Shown: positions 15,265 to 23,820, numbered from the stretch's first letter. The stretch: DNA of 64,000 bases from Streptomyces sp. NBC_01231 (GCA_035999765.1 CP108521.1:3844001-3908000); one strand, 5' to 3'. Translations and numbers: made by a program. Notes: generated by a model from the letters alone, not told the origin.

Positions 15265-16790
15265 GCAACCCGGACGAGTTGCTGCGCATCGAGGGCATAC
15301 GCAAGACCTTCCCCGGCGTCGTCGCGCTCGACGGCGTCGACTTCGACCTGCGCCGGGGCGAGGTGCACGTCCTCCTCGGTGAGAACGGCGCGGGAAAGAG
15401 CACCCTCATCAAGATGCTCTCCGGCGCCTACAGGCCCGATGGCGGGCGGATCCTGGCCGGTGGCGAGGAGGTGCGCATCCATGGTGCGCAGGACTCCGAG
15501 CGCCTCAAGATCGCCACCATCTACCAGGAGTTCACCCTCGTTCCCGATCTGACGGTGGCCGAGAACATCTTCCTGGGGCGGCAGCCGCGCCGCCTGGGCA
15601 TGATCGACCGGAAGAGGATGGAGGCGGACGCCGCCGTCCTCCTGGAGCGGGTCGGCGTGAACGTGTCCCCCCGCGCGCGGGTGCGTGAACTCGGCATCGC
15701 ACGCCTCCAGATGGTCGAGATCGCGAAGGCGCTGAGCCTGGACGCGCGGGTGCTGATCATGGACGAGCCGACCGCCGTGCTCACCTCCGAGGAGGTCGAC
15801 AAGCTCTTCGCGATCGTGCGCACGCTGCGCGCGGACGGCGTGGGCGTCGTCTTCATCACGCATCACCTGGAGGAGATCGCCGCCCTGGGAGACCGGGTGA
15901 CGGTCATCCGGGACGGCAGGAGTGTCGGGCAGGTCCCCGCCACCACGCCCGAGGACGAACTCGTACGTCTCATGGTGGGGCGGTCGATCGAGCAGCAGTA
16001 CCCGCGCGAACGGGCCGACCGGGGCGCCGCGTTGCTCTCCGTCGAGGGGCTCACGCGCGACGGCGTCTTCCACGACGTCAGCTTCGAGGTGCACGCCGGC
16101 GAGGTGGTCGGTGTCGCGGGGCTGGTCGGGGCCGGTCGTACGGAGGTCGTGCGGGCGGTGTTCGGTGCCGACCGGTACGACAAGGGGGCCGTGAAGGTCT
16201 CCGGCACCTCGGTTCCCAGGCGCGACGTCAACGCGGCCATGACCGCGGGCATCGGTCTGATCCCCGAGGACCGCAAGGGCCAGGGGCTGGTCCTCGACGC
16301 CTCGGTCGAGGAGAACCTCGGTCTGGTCACCATGCGGTCCGCCACCCGCGCCGGGCTCGTCGACCTCACGTCGCAGCGCGCGGCTGCCGAGCGGATCGCC
16401 GAGCAGCTCGGCGTGCGGATGGCCGGCCTCGGCCAGCACGTACGGACGTTGTCCGGCGGCAACCAGCAGAAGGTCGTCATCGGCAAGTGGCTGCTGGCCG
16501 ACTCCAAGGTGCTGATCCTCGACGAGCCGACCCGCGGGATCGACGTCGGCGCCAAGGTCGAGATCTACCAGCTGATCAACGAACTGACGGCCGCCGGCGC
16601 CGCCGTCCTGATGATCTCCAGCGATCTGCCCGAGGTGCTCGGTATGAGCGACCGGGTGCTGGTGATGGCGCAGGGCCGGATCGCGGGCGAACTCGCCGCG
16701 GACGAGGCCACTCAGGACGCCGTGATGGCGCTCGCCGTCAGCAACCCCACGAACGAGAAGACCGGAACGGAGGCCTCCCGTGGCCACTGA
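15261..16790 (+). CDS. rbsA: Ribose-type ABC importer, duplicated ATPase subunit
   Basis: A 509-residue protein with two nucleotide-binding domains, as in RbsA/XylG/AraG. The N-terminal half has Walker A GENGAGKST (residues 41-49) and VLIMDEPTA. The C-terminal half has the usual degenerate Walker A (AGLVGAGRTEVV) with signature LSGGNQQKVVIGKW and LILDEPTRGIDVG. It energises sugar uptake from the cytosolic side. The GTG start at 15261 has an AAGAAGGAG site, overlaps the lacI stop, and its own end overlaps the next gene by 11 bp. The operon with RbsK and RbsD points to ribose. Confidence 0.92.
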   Translation: MSNPDELLRIEGIRKTFPGVVALDGVDFDLRRGEVHVLLGENGAGKSTLIKMLSGAYRPDGGRILAGGEEVRIHGAQDSERLKIATIYQEFTLVPDLTVAENIFLGRQPRRLGMIDRKRMEADAAVLLERVGVNVSPRARVRELGIARLQMVEIAKALSLDARVLIMDEPTAVLTSEEVDKLFAIVRTLRADGVGVVFITHHLEEIAALGDRVTVIRDGRSVGQVPATTPEDELVRLMVGRSIEQQYPRERADRGAALLSVEGLTRDGVFHDVSFEVHAGEVVGVAGLVGAGRTEVVRAVFGADRYDKGAVKVSGTSVPRRDVNAAMTAGIGLIPEDRKGQGLVLDASVEENLGLVTMRSATRAGLVDLTSQRAAAERIAEQLGVRMAGLGQHVRTLSGGNQQKVVIGKWLLADSKVLILDEPTRGIDVGAKVEIYQLINELTAAGAAVLMISSDLPEVLGMSDRVLVMAQGRIAGELAADEATQDAVMALAVSNPTNEKTGTEASRGH

Positions 16791-18732
16791 CACGCTCAAG
16801 AGCACGACGGGCGCGGGTGCCGCCTCGGGCGGCCTGCGCCGTCTCCTGCTCGACAACGGCGCGCTGACCGCGCTGATCGTCCTCGTCATCGCGATGTCGG
16901 CGCTGTCCGGCGACTTCATGACGACCGACAACCTGCTCAACGTCGGCGTCCAGGCGGCCGTGACCGCCATCCTCGCCTTCGGTGTCACCTTCGTGATCGT
17001 CTCGGCGGGCATCGACCTGTCGGTGGGCTCGGTGGCGGCCCTGTCGGCCACCGTCCTCGCGTGGAGCGCCACCTCGCAGGGCGTCCCGGTGGCGATAGCC
17101 GTCGTCCTCGCGATCGCGACCGGCATCGCGTGCGGTCTGGTCAACGGCTTCCTGATCTCGTACGGCAAACTGCCGCCGTTCATCGCGACGCTGGCCATGC
17201 TGTCGGTGGCCCGCGGCCTGTCGCTGGTCGTCTCGCAGGGGTCCCCCATCGCCCTTCCCGGCTCGGTCTCGCACCTCGGCGACACCCTCGGCGGCTGGCT
17301 GCCGGTGCCGGTGCTCGTGATGGTCGTGATGGGGCTCATCACGGCGTTCGTGCTGGGGCGGACGTACATCGGACGTTCCATGTACGCGATCGGCGGCAAC
17401 GAGGAGGCGGCCCGTCTGTCGGGGCTGCGGGTGAAGCGGCAGAAGCTCGCCATCTACGCGTTCTCCGGCCTGTTCGCCGCCGCCGCGGGCGTCGTGCTCG
17501 CCGCCCGGCTGTCCTCCGCGCAGCCGCAGGCCGCGCAGGGCTACGAGCTGGACGCGATCGCCGCGGTCGTCATCGGCGGCGCCTCCCTCGCGGGCGGTAC
17601 CGGCAAGGCGTCCGGCACACTGATCGGCGCGCTCATCCTGGCGGTGCTGCGCAACGGGCTGAACCTACTGTCCGTCTCCGCGTTCTGGCAGCAGGTCGTC
17701 ATCGGCGTCGTGATCGCGCTGGCGGTGCTCCTCGACACGCTGCGGCGGAAGGCCGGGGCGACTCCGGCCGCCGCGGGCACCTCCGGCGGCGGCAAGGGCA
17801 GGCAGGCGGCGACGTACCTGCTCGCGGCCGTGGTCGCGGCGGCGATCGTCGGGGGCATGTCCTTCCTGCACGGCGGCTCCTCGGTGGCGAAGAGCCAGAA
17901 GATCGGGCTGTCGCTGTCGACGCTCAACAACCCGTTCTTCGTGCAGATCCGCTCCGGTGCGCAGGCGGAGGCGAAGAAGCTGGGCGTGGACCTGACGGTC
18001 ACCGACGCGCAGAACGACGCCTCGCAGCAGGCCAACCAGTTGCAGAACTTCACCAGCGAGGGACTCGGCACGATCATCGTCAACCCGGTGGACTCGGACG
18101 CGGTGACTCCGGCGGCGAAGGCCGTGAACACGTCGGACATCCCGCTGGTGGCGGTCGACCGGTCGGTCAACAACGCGGACACCGCCGCGCTCGTCGCCTC
18201 CGACAACGTCACCGGCGGCAAGCTCGCCGCGAAGACGCTCGCCGAGAAGCTGGGCGGCAAGGGCACGATCGTGATCCTCCAGGGCCAGGCGGGCACCTCC
18301 GCCAGCCGGGAGCGCGGCTCGGGCTTCGCCGACGGTCTGAAGGCCTACCCGGGCATCAAGGTGGTCGCCAAGCAGCCCGCCGACTGGGACCGCACCAAGG
18401 GCCTGGACGTCATGACCAACCTGCTCCAGGCCAACCCCGACATCGACGGCGTCTTCGCGGAGAACGACGAGATGGGGCTCGGCGCGATCAAGGCACTGGG
18501 TGCCAAGGCCGGAAAGTCCGTCCAGGTCATCGGCTTCGACGGCACGGCGGACGGGCTCACCGCCGTCAAGGCGGGCACGCTGTTCGCGTCGGTCGCCCAG
18601 CAGCCGACGGAACTCGGCAGGATCGCGGTGCGGAACGCGGTCGACGTCGCCGAGGGCGGAAAGGTCGCGAAGTCGGTGATGGTGCCGGTGAAGGTGGTCA
18701 CTAAGGAGAACGTGGCCGGGTTCACGGGCTGA
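16780..18732 (+). CDS. Fused ribose ABC permease and substrate-binding protein (RbsC-RbsB)
   Basis: A 650-residue fusion. Residues about 1-325 are a RbsC-type permease with many hydrophobic helices and the EAARLSGLRV cytoplasmic loop. Residues about 346-367 (YLLAAVVAAAIVGGMSFL) form an extra helix. From about 375 a complete ribose-binding-protein domain follows (KIGLSLSTLNNPFFVQIRSG, VIGFDGTADGL). The binding domain is therefore tethered outside the membrane instead of being a free lipoprotein. I recall such bifunctional proteins from Streptomyces ribose loci, but not from the E. coli-type operon. There is no frame break or internal start with a strong ribosome site, so the fusion looks genuine. 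Confidence 0.92.
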   Translation: MATDTLKSTTGAGAASGGLRRLLLDNGALTALIVLVIAMSALSGDFMTTDNLLNVGVQAAVTAILAFGVTFVIVSAGIDLSVGSVAALSATVLAWSATSQGVPVAIAVVLAIATGIACGLVNGFLISYGKLPPFIATLAMLSVARGLSLVVSQGSPIALPGSVSHLGDTLGGWLPVPVLVMVVMGLITAFVLGRTYIGRSMYAIGGNEEAARLSGLRVKRQKLAIYAFSGLFAAAAGVVLAARLSSAQPQAAQGYELDAIAAVVIGGASLAGGTGKASGTLIGALILAVLRNGLNLLSVSAFWQQVVIGVVIALAVLLDTLRRKAGATPAAAGTSGGGKGRQAATYLLAAVVAAAIVGGMSFLHGGSSVAKSQKIGLSLSTLNNPFFVQIRSGAQAEAKKLGVDLTVTDAQNDASQQANQLQNFTSEGLGTIIVNPVDSDAVTPAAKAVNTSDIPLVAVDRSVNNADTAALVASDNVTGGKLAAKTLAEKLGGKGTIVILQGQAGTSASRERGSGFADGLKAYPGIKVVAKQPADWDRTKGLDVMTNLLQANPDIDGVFAENDEMGLGAIKALGAKAGKSVQVIGFDGTADGLTAVKAGTLFASVAQQPTELGRIAVRNAVDVAEGGKVAKSVMVPVKVVTKENVAGFTG

Positions 18733-18797
18733 GACCTGACTTCACGGCCTGATACGTGAGTTTCACGGGCTGGTACCTGAGTTTCACGGTTGAGACG
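18721..18797. repeat. 20-21-bp tandem repeat at the 3' end of the fused transporter gene
   Basis: Four imperfect units starting TTCACGG (18721, 18741, 18762, 18783), each followed by a CTGAKACSTGA-like tail. The first unit contains the transporter stop codon. It fills most of the gap before rbsK and may be neutral repeat expansion or an mRNA-processing or stability element. Confidence 0.55.
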
Positions 18798-18859
18798 ACG
18801 GTCGGGCGGTCCTCCGCGAGGGCCGTCCGCCCCACGTCCCTTACAAGGGGAGCAACTTC

Positions 18860-19762
18860 ATGGACGACTACGACCTCCTGGTCGTAGGGTCGGCCAACGC
18901 CGACCTGGTGATCGGTGTCGAACGACGCCCAGGCGCCGGGGAGACGGTCCTCGGTTCCGACCTGGCCGTACACCCGGGTGGCAAGGGCGCGAACCAGGCG
19001 GTCGCCGCCGCCCGCCTCGGAGCGCGTACGGCCCTGCTGGCCCGGGTCGGCGACGACGCGCACGGCCGGCTGCTGCTCGACGCGCAGCGCGCGGCCGGCG
19101 TCGACACGGCGGGCGTCCTGGTGGGCGGCGCGCCGACCGGGGTCGCGCTGATCACGGTGGACCCGTCCGGGGACAACAGCATCGTGGTCTCGCCGGGCGC
19201 GAACGGCCGGCTGACCCCGGCCGACGTGCGGGCCGCCGCGAGCCTGCTCCATGCCTCCCGGGTGGTGTCGGCGCAGCTGGAGATCCCGCTGGAGACGGTC
19301 GTGGAGGTCGTACGGAGTCTGGCGCCGGACAGCCGCTTCGTGCTGAACCCGTCCCCGCCGCGGCCCCTCCCTGAGGAGGTGCTGGCGGCCTGCGACCCGC
19401 TGATCGTCAACGAGCACGAGGCGAAGGTGATCCTCGGCGAGGACCGCGTGAGCGACGCGCCGGAGGACTGGGCGCGGTTGCTGCTGGAAAAGGGGCCGCG
19501 GTCGGTGGTCGTCACCCTGGGCGCGGAGGGCGCGCTGGTCGCGTCGGCGCAGGACGTGACGCGGGTGCCGGCCGTGAAGGTGGCCGCCGTGGACACGACA
19601 GGCGCGGGCGACGCGTTCACCGCGGCGCTGGCCTGGCGGCTGGGGGCGGGCTCGTCCCTGGCGGAGGCAGCGGCCTACGCGTCCCGGGTCGGAGCGGCGG
19701 CCGTCACGAAGCAGGGCGCGCAGGACTCCTTCCCGACGGCGGCGGAGGTCGAGGCCCGGTGA
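18860..19762 (+). CDS. rbsK: Ribokinase
   Basis: A 300-residue PfkB-family kinase. The substrate motif GGKGANQAVAAARLGA lies near residue 40, and the catalytic and anion-hole motif DTTGAGDAFTAAL near residue 245; NEHEAKVILG is also typical of ribokinases. It phosphorylates ribose to ribose-5-phosphate in the cytosol. The ATG at 18860 has AAGGGGAGC upstream. It follows the fused transporter across the tandem repeat and overlaps rbsD by four bases. Confidence 0.9.
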   Translation: MDDYDLLVVGSANADLVIGVERRPGAGETVLGSDLAVHPGGKGANQAVAAARLGARTALLARVGDDAHGRLLLDAQRAAGVDTAGVLVGGAPTGVALITVDPSGDNSIVVSPGANGRLTPADVRAAASLLHASRVVSAQLEIPLETVVEVVRSLAPDSRFVLNPSPPRPLPEEVLAACDPLIVNEHEAKVILGEDRVSDAPEDWARLLLEKGPRSVVVTLGAEGALVASAQDVTRVPAVKVAAVDTTGAGDAFTAALAWRLGAGSSLAEAAAYASRVGAAAVTKQGAQDSFPTAAEVEAR

Positions 19763-20148
19763 AGAAGGCCGGAATTCTGAACCGTCATCTCTCCGGGGCA
19801 CTGGCCGAACTGGGGCACGGGGACGGGGTGCTGGTGTGCGACGCCGGTATGCCGATCCCGGACGGGCCACGGGTCGTGGACCTGGCCTTCACGGCCGGGG
19901 TTCCGTCCTTCGCGGAGGTACTGGACGGCCTGCTGGCCGAGCTGGTGGTGGAGGGCGCGACGGCGGCGGCGGAGGTGCGGGACGCCAATCCGGCGGCCGC
20001 GGCGCTGCTGGACGGGCACTTCCCCGAGCTGGCCCTGGTCCCGCACGAGAGGCTCAAGCAGCTGTCGGGGGGCGCACGGCTGGTCGTCCGCACGGGGGAA
20101 GCGCGGCCGTACGCGAATGTGCTGCTGCGGTGTGGGGTGTTCTTCTGA
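19759..20148 (+). CDS. rbsD: D-ribose pyranase
   Basis: A 129-residue RbsD/FucU-family protein. It has the conserved start KKAGILNRHLSGALAELGHGD, the catalytic-region histidine, CDAGMPIP, and the end TGEARPYANVLLRCGV with the conserved Tyr-Ala-Asn. It converts beta-pyranose to furanose-accessible forms so that ribokinase can act. The GTG start overlaps the rbsK stop (GTGA), showing translational coupling. It is the last gene of the operon, followed by a strong terminator. Confidence 0.92.
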   Translation: MKKAGILNRHLSGALAELGHGDGVLVCDAGMPIPDGPRVVDLAFTAGVPSFAEVLDGLLAELVVEGATAAAEVRDANPAAAALLDGHFPELALVPHERLKQLSGGARLVVRTGEARPYANVLLRCGVFF

Positions 20149-20170
20149 GCCGGCCGCGAAAGAAAATCAA

Positions 20171-20198
20171 GGGGGCCCAGTCCGTCGACCGGGCCCCC
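20171..20198 (+). terminator. Ribose operon terminator
   Basis: GGGGGCCC (20171-20178) and GGGCCCCC (20191-20198) form an 8-bp GC-only stem with a 12-nt loop, followed at 20201 by GGGTTTT. It lies 22 bp after rbsD. Confidence 0.85.
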
Positions 20199-20607
20199 TC
20201 GGGTTTTCCCCTCCACATCAGAACTCCGCGATCCCCCCAGATCCCCCTCCAGAAGTCCTGATGCCATGTGTGACACAGCAGGTACGGGAAGGGTTGTACG
20301 GGATCTGCAAGATTTTTTATCTGGCGCCCGGGGACATGAGCCACCCGGTTGCCGATACCGCTCTCAGGAACAGTGCTGCTTCGGCCTCCCGCGTCCGCTC
20401 ACAGACTGTGAGCCGTGCTCAACGCACCTTGAGGCATTCGGTGTTGTCGGCGAGAACGGGCAGCGGCCAGCATGTCGGAGGCAGCGAGCGAGCTGTGCCG
20501 CCCGTCCCCGCACGCGAGGTGGCGAGGTAGCGCCTTGCCCAGCCACCCGTCTCATGGCGGTCGCCCGTCGAGATGCCGTACCCCTTCCTGCTTCGAAGGA
20601 GCCCAAC
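20199..20607. other. Gene-free region upstream of truncated hydrolase
   Basis: About 400 bp without a convincing gene. It contains TGTGACACA at 20269-20277, a run GATTTTTTATC near 20312, and CTCACAGACTGTGAG near 20399, a small perfect inverted repeat. The promoter of the following, now broken, hydrolase must lie here, but no boxes stand out. Confidence 0.4.
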
Positions 20608-21175
20608 ATGCCGTTACCTGAACAGGTGAGCTTCGCCGGTGACGAAGCAAAGCTCAGCGGTCACCTCTTTCTCCCCGATACCGCGGGCGCCGACGACAGC
20701 GCTCCGGTGTCAGGTGTCGTGGTCGCCGGAACCTGGACCAGCGTCAAAGAACAGATGGCCGACCGGTACGCCGAGCAGCTGGCCCGGCGCGGCTACGCGG
20801 CCCTCTCCTTCGACTTCACCGGATACGGCGAATCTGCCGGTGAGCCGCGCGACTACGAGTCGCCGGAGCTGAAGGTCCGGGACATCCGCGCGGCGGCGGA
20901 CTTCCTGACCGGGCATCCCGCGGTGAGTGACATGCACCTGGGCGCCGTAGGGGTGTGTGCCGGCGCGATGTACGTGAGCGCCTTCGCCGCCGAGGACTCA
21001 AAGGTGAGATCGCTTGCCCTGGTGGCGCCGTGGCTGCACGACCGCCGTATCTGTGAGGAGAACTACGGCGGTCCGCAGGGCATCGAGGCGAAGAAGGCCG
21101 CGGCGGCCGAAGCCCGGCGCACGAGGAGACCGGAGAGGTCGCCTACGTGCCGGTCACGTCCGCCGCACCCACGCC
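20608..21175 (+). pseudogene. Truncated alpha/beta hydrolase (dienelactone-hydrolase-like)
   Basis: The reading frame starts well: an AAGGAG site and ATG at 20608, then EQVSFAGDEAKLSGHLFLPD, SFDFTGYGESAGEPRDYES, and the nucleophile region GVCAGAMY, where Cys replaces the more usual Ser context. From about 21120 the frame shifts. The continuation EETGEVAYVPVTSAAP is in another frame, and similarity stops near 21175, where unrelated lower-GC DNA begins. About a third of the usual 300 residues, including the catalytic His, is lost. Codon 3 is TTA, a bldA-dependent codon. It is probably the left victim of an insertion. Confidence 0.7.
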
Positions 21176-21275
21176 ATGAGCCTGGCGAACTGTACCTCGG
21201 TCAACCCTGAGAACGGTTCGATCCACTTCGGACCATCCGCTGAGATCACCCCTGGGCAACCCTAAGGAATGGGGT

Positions 21276-21555
21276 GTGGTGAAGCTGACGATGGGCGATT
21301 CGGCGAGAGGCTTTACGGCGCAGACCATCGTCGAGGTCGGTGGCGGAACGTGGAACGTGGAGCTACGGCTGGAACGCAGTCGCGAGGGGAAAGGACTGCT
21401 ACTCGAACTACTTCCACCACAAGGTGGATCACGGTGCGACCGTGAAGATCGCTGGTGGCGAGGTCTACGACGGGGCTCGCGCTAACCAGACCGCCAGCGC
21501 CCACCTCACCGGGGGCGGCGGCTACACGTGTTACGCCTACTACTCTAAGAGCTAA
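21276..21555 (+). pseudogene. Frameshifted lactococcin-972-family bacteriocin gene
   Basis: The two halves of one small protein lie in two frames. The first ends TAQTIVEVGGGTW. The second reads GTWSYGW, then KDCYSNYFHHKVDHGATVKI, and ends GGGGYTCYAYYSKS. GGGTW-Y...YSNY.H...H...V and a C-terminal aromatic/Cys tail are the hallmarks of lactococcin 972-like peptides. The heptamer GGAACGT is duplicated at 21345-21351 and 21352-21358; removing one copy joins the halves as VGGGTWSYGW. The leader before the motif is short and not hydrophobic, so the signal peptide may also be lost. Family assignment is from motif memory, not a search. Confidence 0.6.
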
Positions 21556-21708
21556 TTCAGCACGTCCCCGCCTCCGGCGGTGGCGCCGAGGGCGGGGACA
21601 TGGGGCAGTTCGCATCTTTTGGGGTTTCCATGTTGAGATCTACACGGAAACCCCAAAAGAGCACCATCCCGCGTGAGGGATTGATCACAGAATAGGGCAA
21701 GAAAAATC

Positions 21709-22353
21709 GTGCAATTTCCGCGCATTCACGTCATTCCTGCCACAGTGGCTCTCGGAACGGGTGCGGTACTTGGCGTAATTGGCCCCCTCGCGGGTAAATT
21801 CGATAACCCGATTTGCCATGTTGTGAATCTTGTATTTTCCGGGGGATGGTCGTGGGCATGTTTCGCCCTTATGGTCGGCTATTCACGGCGGTCCAAGATT
21901 GAGTCAACACTGTTGGCTTCTTCGGCGCTGGCCATCGGCGTGGTCGTGTACTACCTCTTCAAGTATCTAAGCCCCACTGCTCCGATCGGACGGCTTATCT
22001 CTGGCGGGTCTGGAGAGGGCCTCTCTTCCAGAATCCTGCTCTGGGGAATAGCGGCGTTCGTCCTCGGGGCGCCTGTGGGGCTCTTGGGAAACCTGGCGCG
22101 GACGCGCGGCGTCGGCGGCCTGCCATTCCGCCTGCTTGTTCCGCTGATCGCCTTCATCGAGACCTCTCAACGGCTAGTCATGGAGGCGGACCTGCAAAGC
22201 GCGGCAGTCAAAATGACCTGGAATGCGATTCGAGTCGTCGCTGTGGTGGTCGCCGTCGTGCTCGTGGGGCACACAGTGTGGGACTGGTGGCGTGCTCGGC
22301 GCAGTAGCCCCGGGGTGACCGCGGAAGTTAGAGCACCGGCGAAGCGGCTCTGA
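21709..22353 (+). CDS. Six-helix membrane protein beside the bacteriocin gene
   Basis: A 214-residue protein starting with GTG at 21709 (QFPRIHVIPATVALGTGAVL). Hydrophobic segments lie near residues 8-28, 36-58, 66-86, 106-128, 137-150 and 172-192. It has a basic C-terminal tail. I do not recognise a named family. The gene has clearly lower GC and less extreme codon use than its neighbours, a sign of transfer. Its place next to a bacteriocin gene suggests an immunity or export role, but this is inference only. It is intact, unlike everything around it. Confidence 0.65.
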   Translation: MQFPRIHVIPATVALGTGAVLGVIGPLAGKFDNPICHVVNLVFSGGWSWACFALMVGYSRRSKIESTLLASSALAIGVVVYYLFKYLSPTAPIGRLISGGSGEGLSSRILLWGIAAFVLGAPVGLLGNLARTRGVGGLPFRLLVPLIAFIETSQRLVMEADLQSAAVKMTWNAIRVVAVVVAVVLVGHTVWDWWRARRSSPGVTAEVRAPAKRL

Positions 22354-22395
22354 CGCATCGCATGCCTCCTCAACGCCTGCGGGCGGGGTTATCAC

Positions 22396-23097
22396 CTACC
22401 ACCGCGTGCCAATCTCGCCAGCCAGGGCCAGGACTCCGTTCCAACCGTCACCTGCTACTGGTCGCAAGGTCAACACCGAGATCCCCGCACTTGCCTCTGG
22501 CGTGCTGCCCTCAGGGCACTGGGCGCAAGGCCGACGCCTCCGCTGACCGTTGCTGGTGTAGCCGTAGGGACGGTTGCCGACACGCTGCTCGCCCTCGCGG
22601 GCCTTGTCCTGGAGAGCGTTCTTCCGTCGTCGTGACGTGTCGTCAGGAGAGCGGCACGCGTGGGCCACCTCGATACGGAGGATGAACCGGCCATCGGGGT
22701 CCGACAGGTCGCGTCAGTTCGCCTCGCCGTGCAGGAGTACGCGCTTGTCGTCGGCTATGGAGAGCAGCTCTTCGAGGTCTTTGGGCTGCCGCATGAGGCG
22801 GTCGGGGTGATAGACGATGACGTTCCGGATCTCTCCTTCCCCCATCGCCTACAACATCTCTTCCCAACCAGGCCGCTTACGGTTGCGCTGCCACGCCGAA
22901 CGGTTGCTGTCCACGTAGACGTGAGTCGGCTCGACACGGAGCTGAAGCCGTTCGGCGATCTCCCGGCAGATGCATTCCTGACGGGCGACGCCGGTCTGAT
23001 CCTCGTCCCTGGCGTGGGAGATCCGGCAGTAGATCGCCGCGGGCTCGCCCGGGGGATAGCCGTGGCTTCGGTTCACATTCCGCAGCCTCGCCGTCAT
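22396..23097 (-). pseudogene. Inactivated large serine recombinase
   Basis: One frame from ATG 23097 reads AAIYCRISHARDEDQTGVARQ (resolvase N-terminus with the catalytic Ser), then VDSNRSAWQRNRKRPGWEEML, where TAG stops it. The same frame continues IRNVIVYHPDRLMRQPKDLEEL to a second stop (TGA), then SDPDGRFILRIEVAHA, NALQDKAREGEQRVGNRPYGYT. All are conserved segments of large serine integrases. After that the similarity ends at about 22480, and the zinc and coiled-coil C-terminal half is missing. Two stops plus truncation make it dead. It was probably the integrase of the element that brought the bacteriocin region. Confidence 0.85.
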
Positions 23098-23260
23098 CGT
23101 TCCAGGCCGCAGCCCCGCGCGGAGAGTAAAGAGCGCTTGCGGGGTCGGTCCAGCGCTTTGATCGAGCGCGGTTGGCAGCTTCCGTCTCGTTCCCGTGCGT
23201 CGCGCTCCCAGAACACGAACCCGCACGCTTCGGCATGTGCCTCAGCGCTTCGGCATGTGC

Positions 23261-23554
23261 TCAGTCGGCGAGACGTGCTCCCCGGCTCTCCGCGACCCTG
23301 CTGACGTCCCGCAGGGACTCGGCGAGGCAACGGGCGAGATAGTGCAGCTCCCCGATGGACACATCCCGCGCGGCCAGGAGTTCCGTGGCATGGCCGAGGA
23401 GGTCGGCGGCCATGCCGAGTTGGACGCGTTCGGCCTCGTCGGCAAGGCGTGAGACCCGCCCCGTGCCGTCACCGACGACGTAGCATCGCTTGCCCTCCGG
23501 ACCCGCCCAGGGCAGCAGGCGTACGGCCGACCCTTCGAATCCGCTCTCGCTCAC
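23261..23554 (-). CDS. Small conserved protein of XRE/DUF397 module A (paralogue of 46030-46374)
   Basis: A 97-residue protein: SAVRLLPWAGPEGKRCYVVG, DGTGRVSRLADEAERVQLGM, then helical segments AADLLGHATELLA, ELHYLARCLAESLRDVSRVA and ESRGARLAD. No known domain is recognised. It is clearly homologous to the protein at 46030-46374, with matches along nearly the whole length. The GTG at 23554 overlaps the stop of the preceding small gene by four bases. The conserved helix-rich half may be an oligomerisation or regulatory domain. It belongs to a divergent four-gene module with XRE and DUF397 genes. Confidence 0.7.
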   Translation of the reverse strand: MSESGFEGSAVRLLPWAGPEGKRCYVVGDGTGRVSRLADEAERVQLGMAADLLGHATELLAARDVSIGELHYLARCLAESLRDVSRVAESRGARLAD

Positions 23555-23700
23555 CTGTCGCTCCCCGCGCGAGGGAAGAACGCCGAACCGAGCCCCACGC
23601 CGAGAACCTGGGGCGGCGCGGGCTTCGCGCGGCGACGCCTGAGTGCCGGGGAGAGGAACCTCAGCGACTGCTTGAAAAGTCGGGTGATGGAGGAGGGCAC
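23551..23700 (-). CDS. Very small basic protein of module A
   Basis: A 49-residue frame starting at GTG 23700: PSSITRLFKQSLRFLSPALR, then RRRAKPAPPQ and a short tail. Its start resembles the protein at 46371-46697 (SHRIARLFEPLLRILLP then RRRRPATAP), and both genes sit at the same place in their modules, overlapping the next gene by GTGA. The module A copy is much shorter and lacks the VRPYLVDHERR and VHGIDIGSR segments, so it may be a truncated or fast-evolving version. It would be missed by length filters. Confidence 0.5.
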   Translation of the reverse strand: MPSSITRLFKQSLRFLSPALRRRRAKPAPPQVLGVGLGSAFFPRAGSDR

Positions 23701-23785
23701 GTCGACCTGCTTTCTCGCGACTGCGTTCTGTGGTGAACCAGTCACAGAGTGCGCTCACCGTGGCTACGCTGCCAGTACCTGAGAG

Positions 23786-23804
23786 TTGACAAAGCGCACG
23801 TCAA
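23786..23804. promoter_or_regulatory. TGAC-N9-GTCA operator of module A
   Basis: TTGAC (23786-23790) and GTCAA (23800-23804) are separated by 9 bp and lie 17 bp before the XRE gene start, in the divergent gap. Module B has the same TGAC-N9-GTCA layout at its equivalent position, supporting a binding site for the module's own XRE protein. Confidence 0.55.
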
Positions 23805-23820
23805 GTGGGGAGTTGGCAGG

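Noticed and set aside
14841..17453. Long minus-strand open frames across the ribose operon (870 aa and others)
   Set aside because: They are shadows of GC-rich codon use; translations are Arg/Ala/Gly-rich without domains and lie opposite well-recognised genes.
21276..23097. Intact prophage or ICE
   Set aside because: Only a dead recombinase and two small genes remain; there are no structural, replication or transfer genes.
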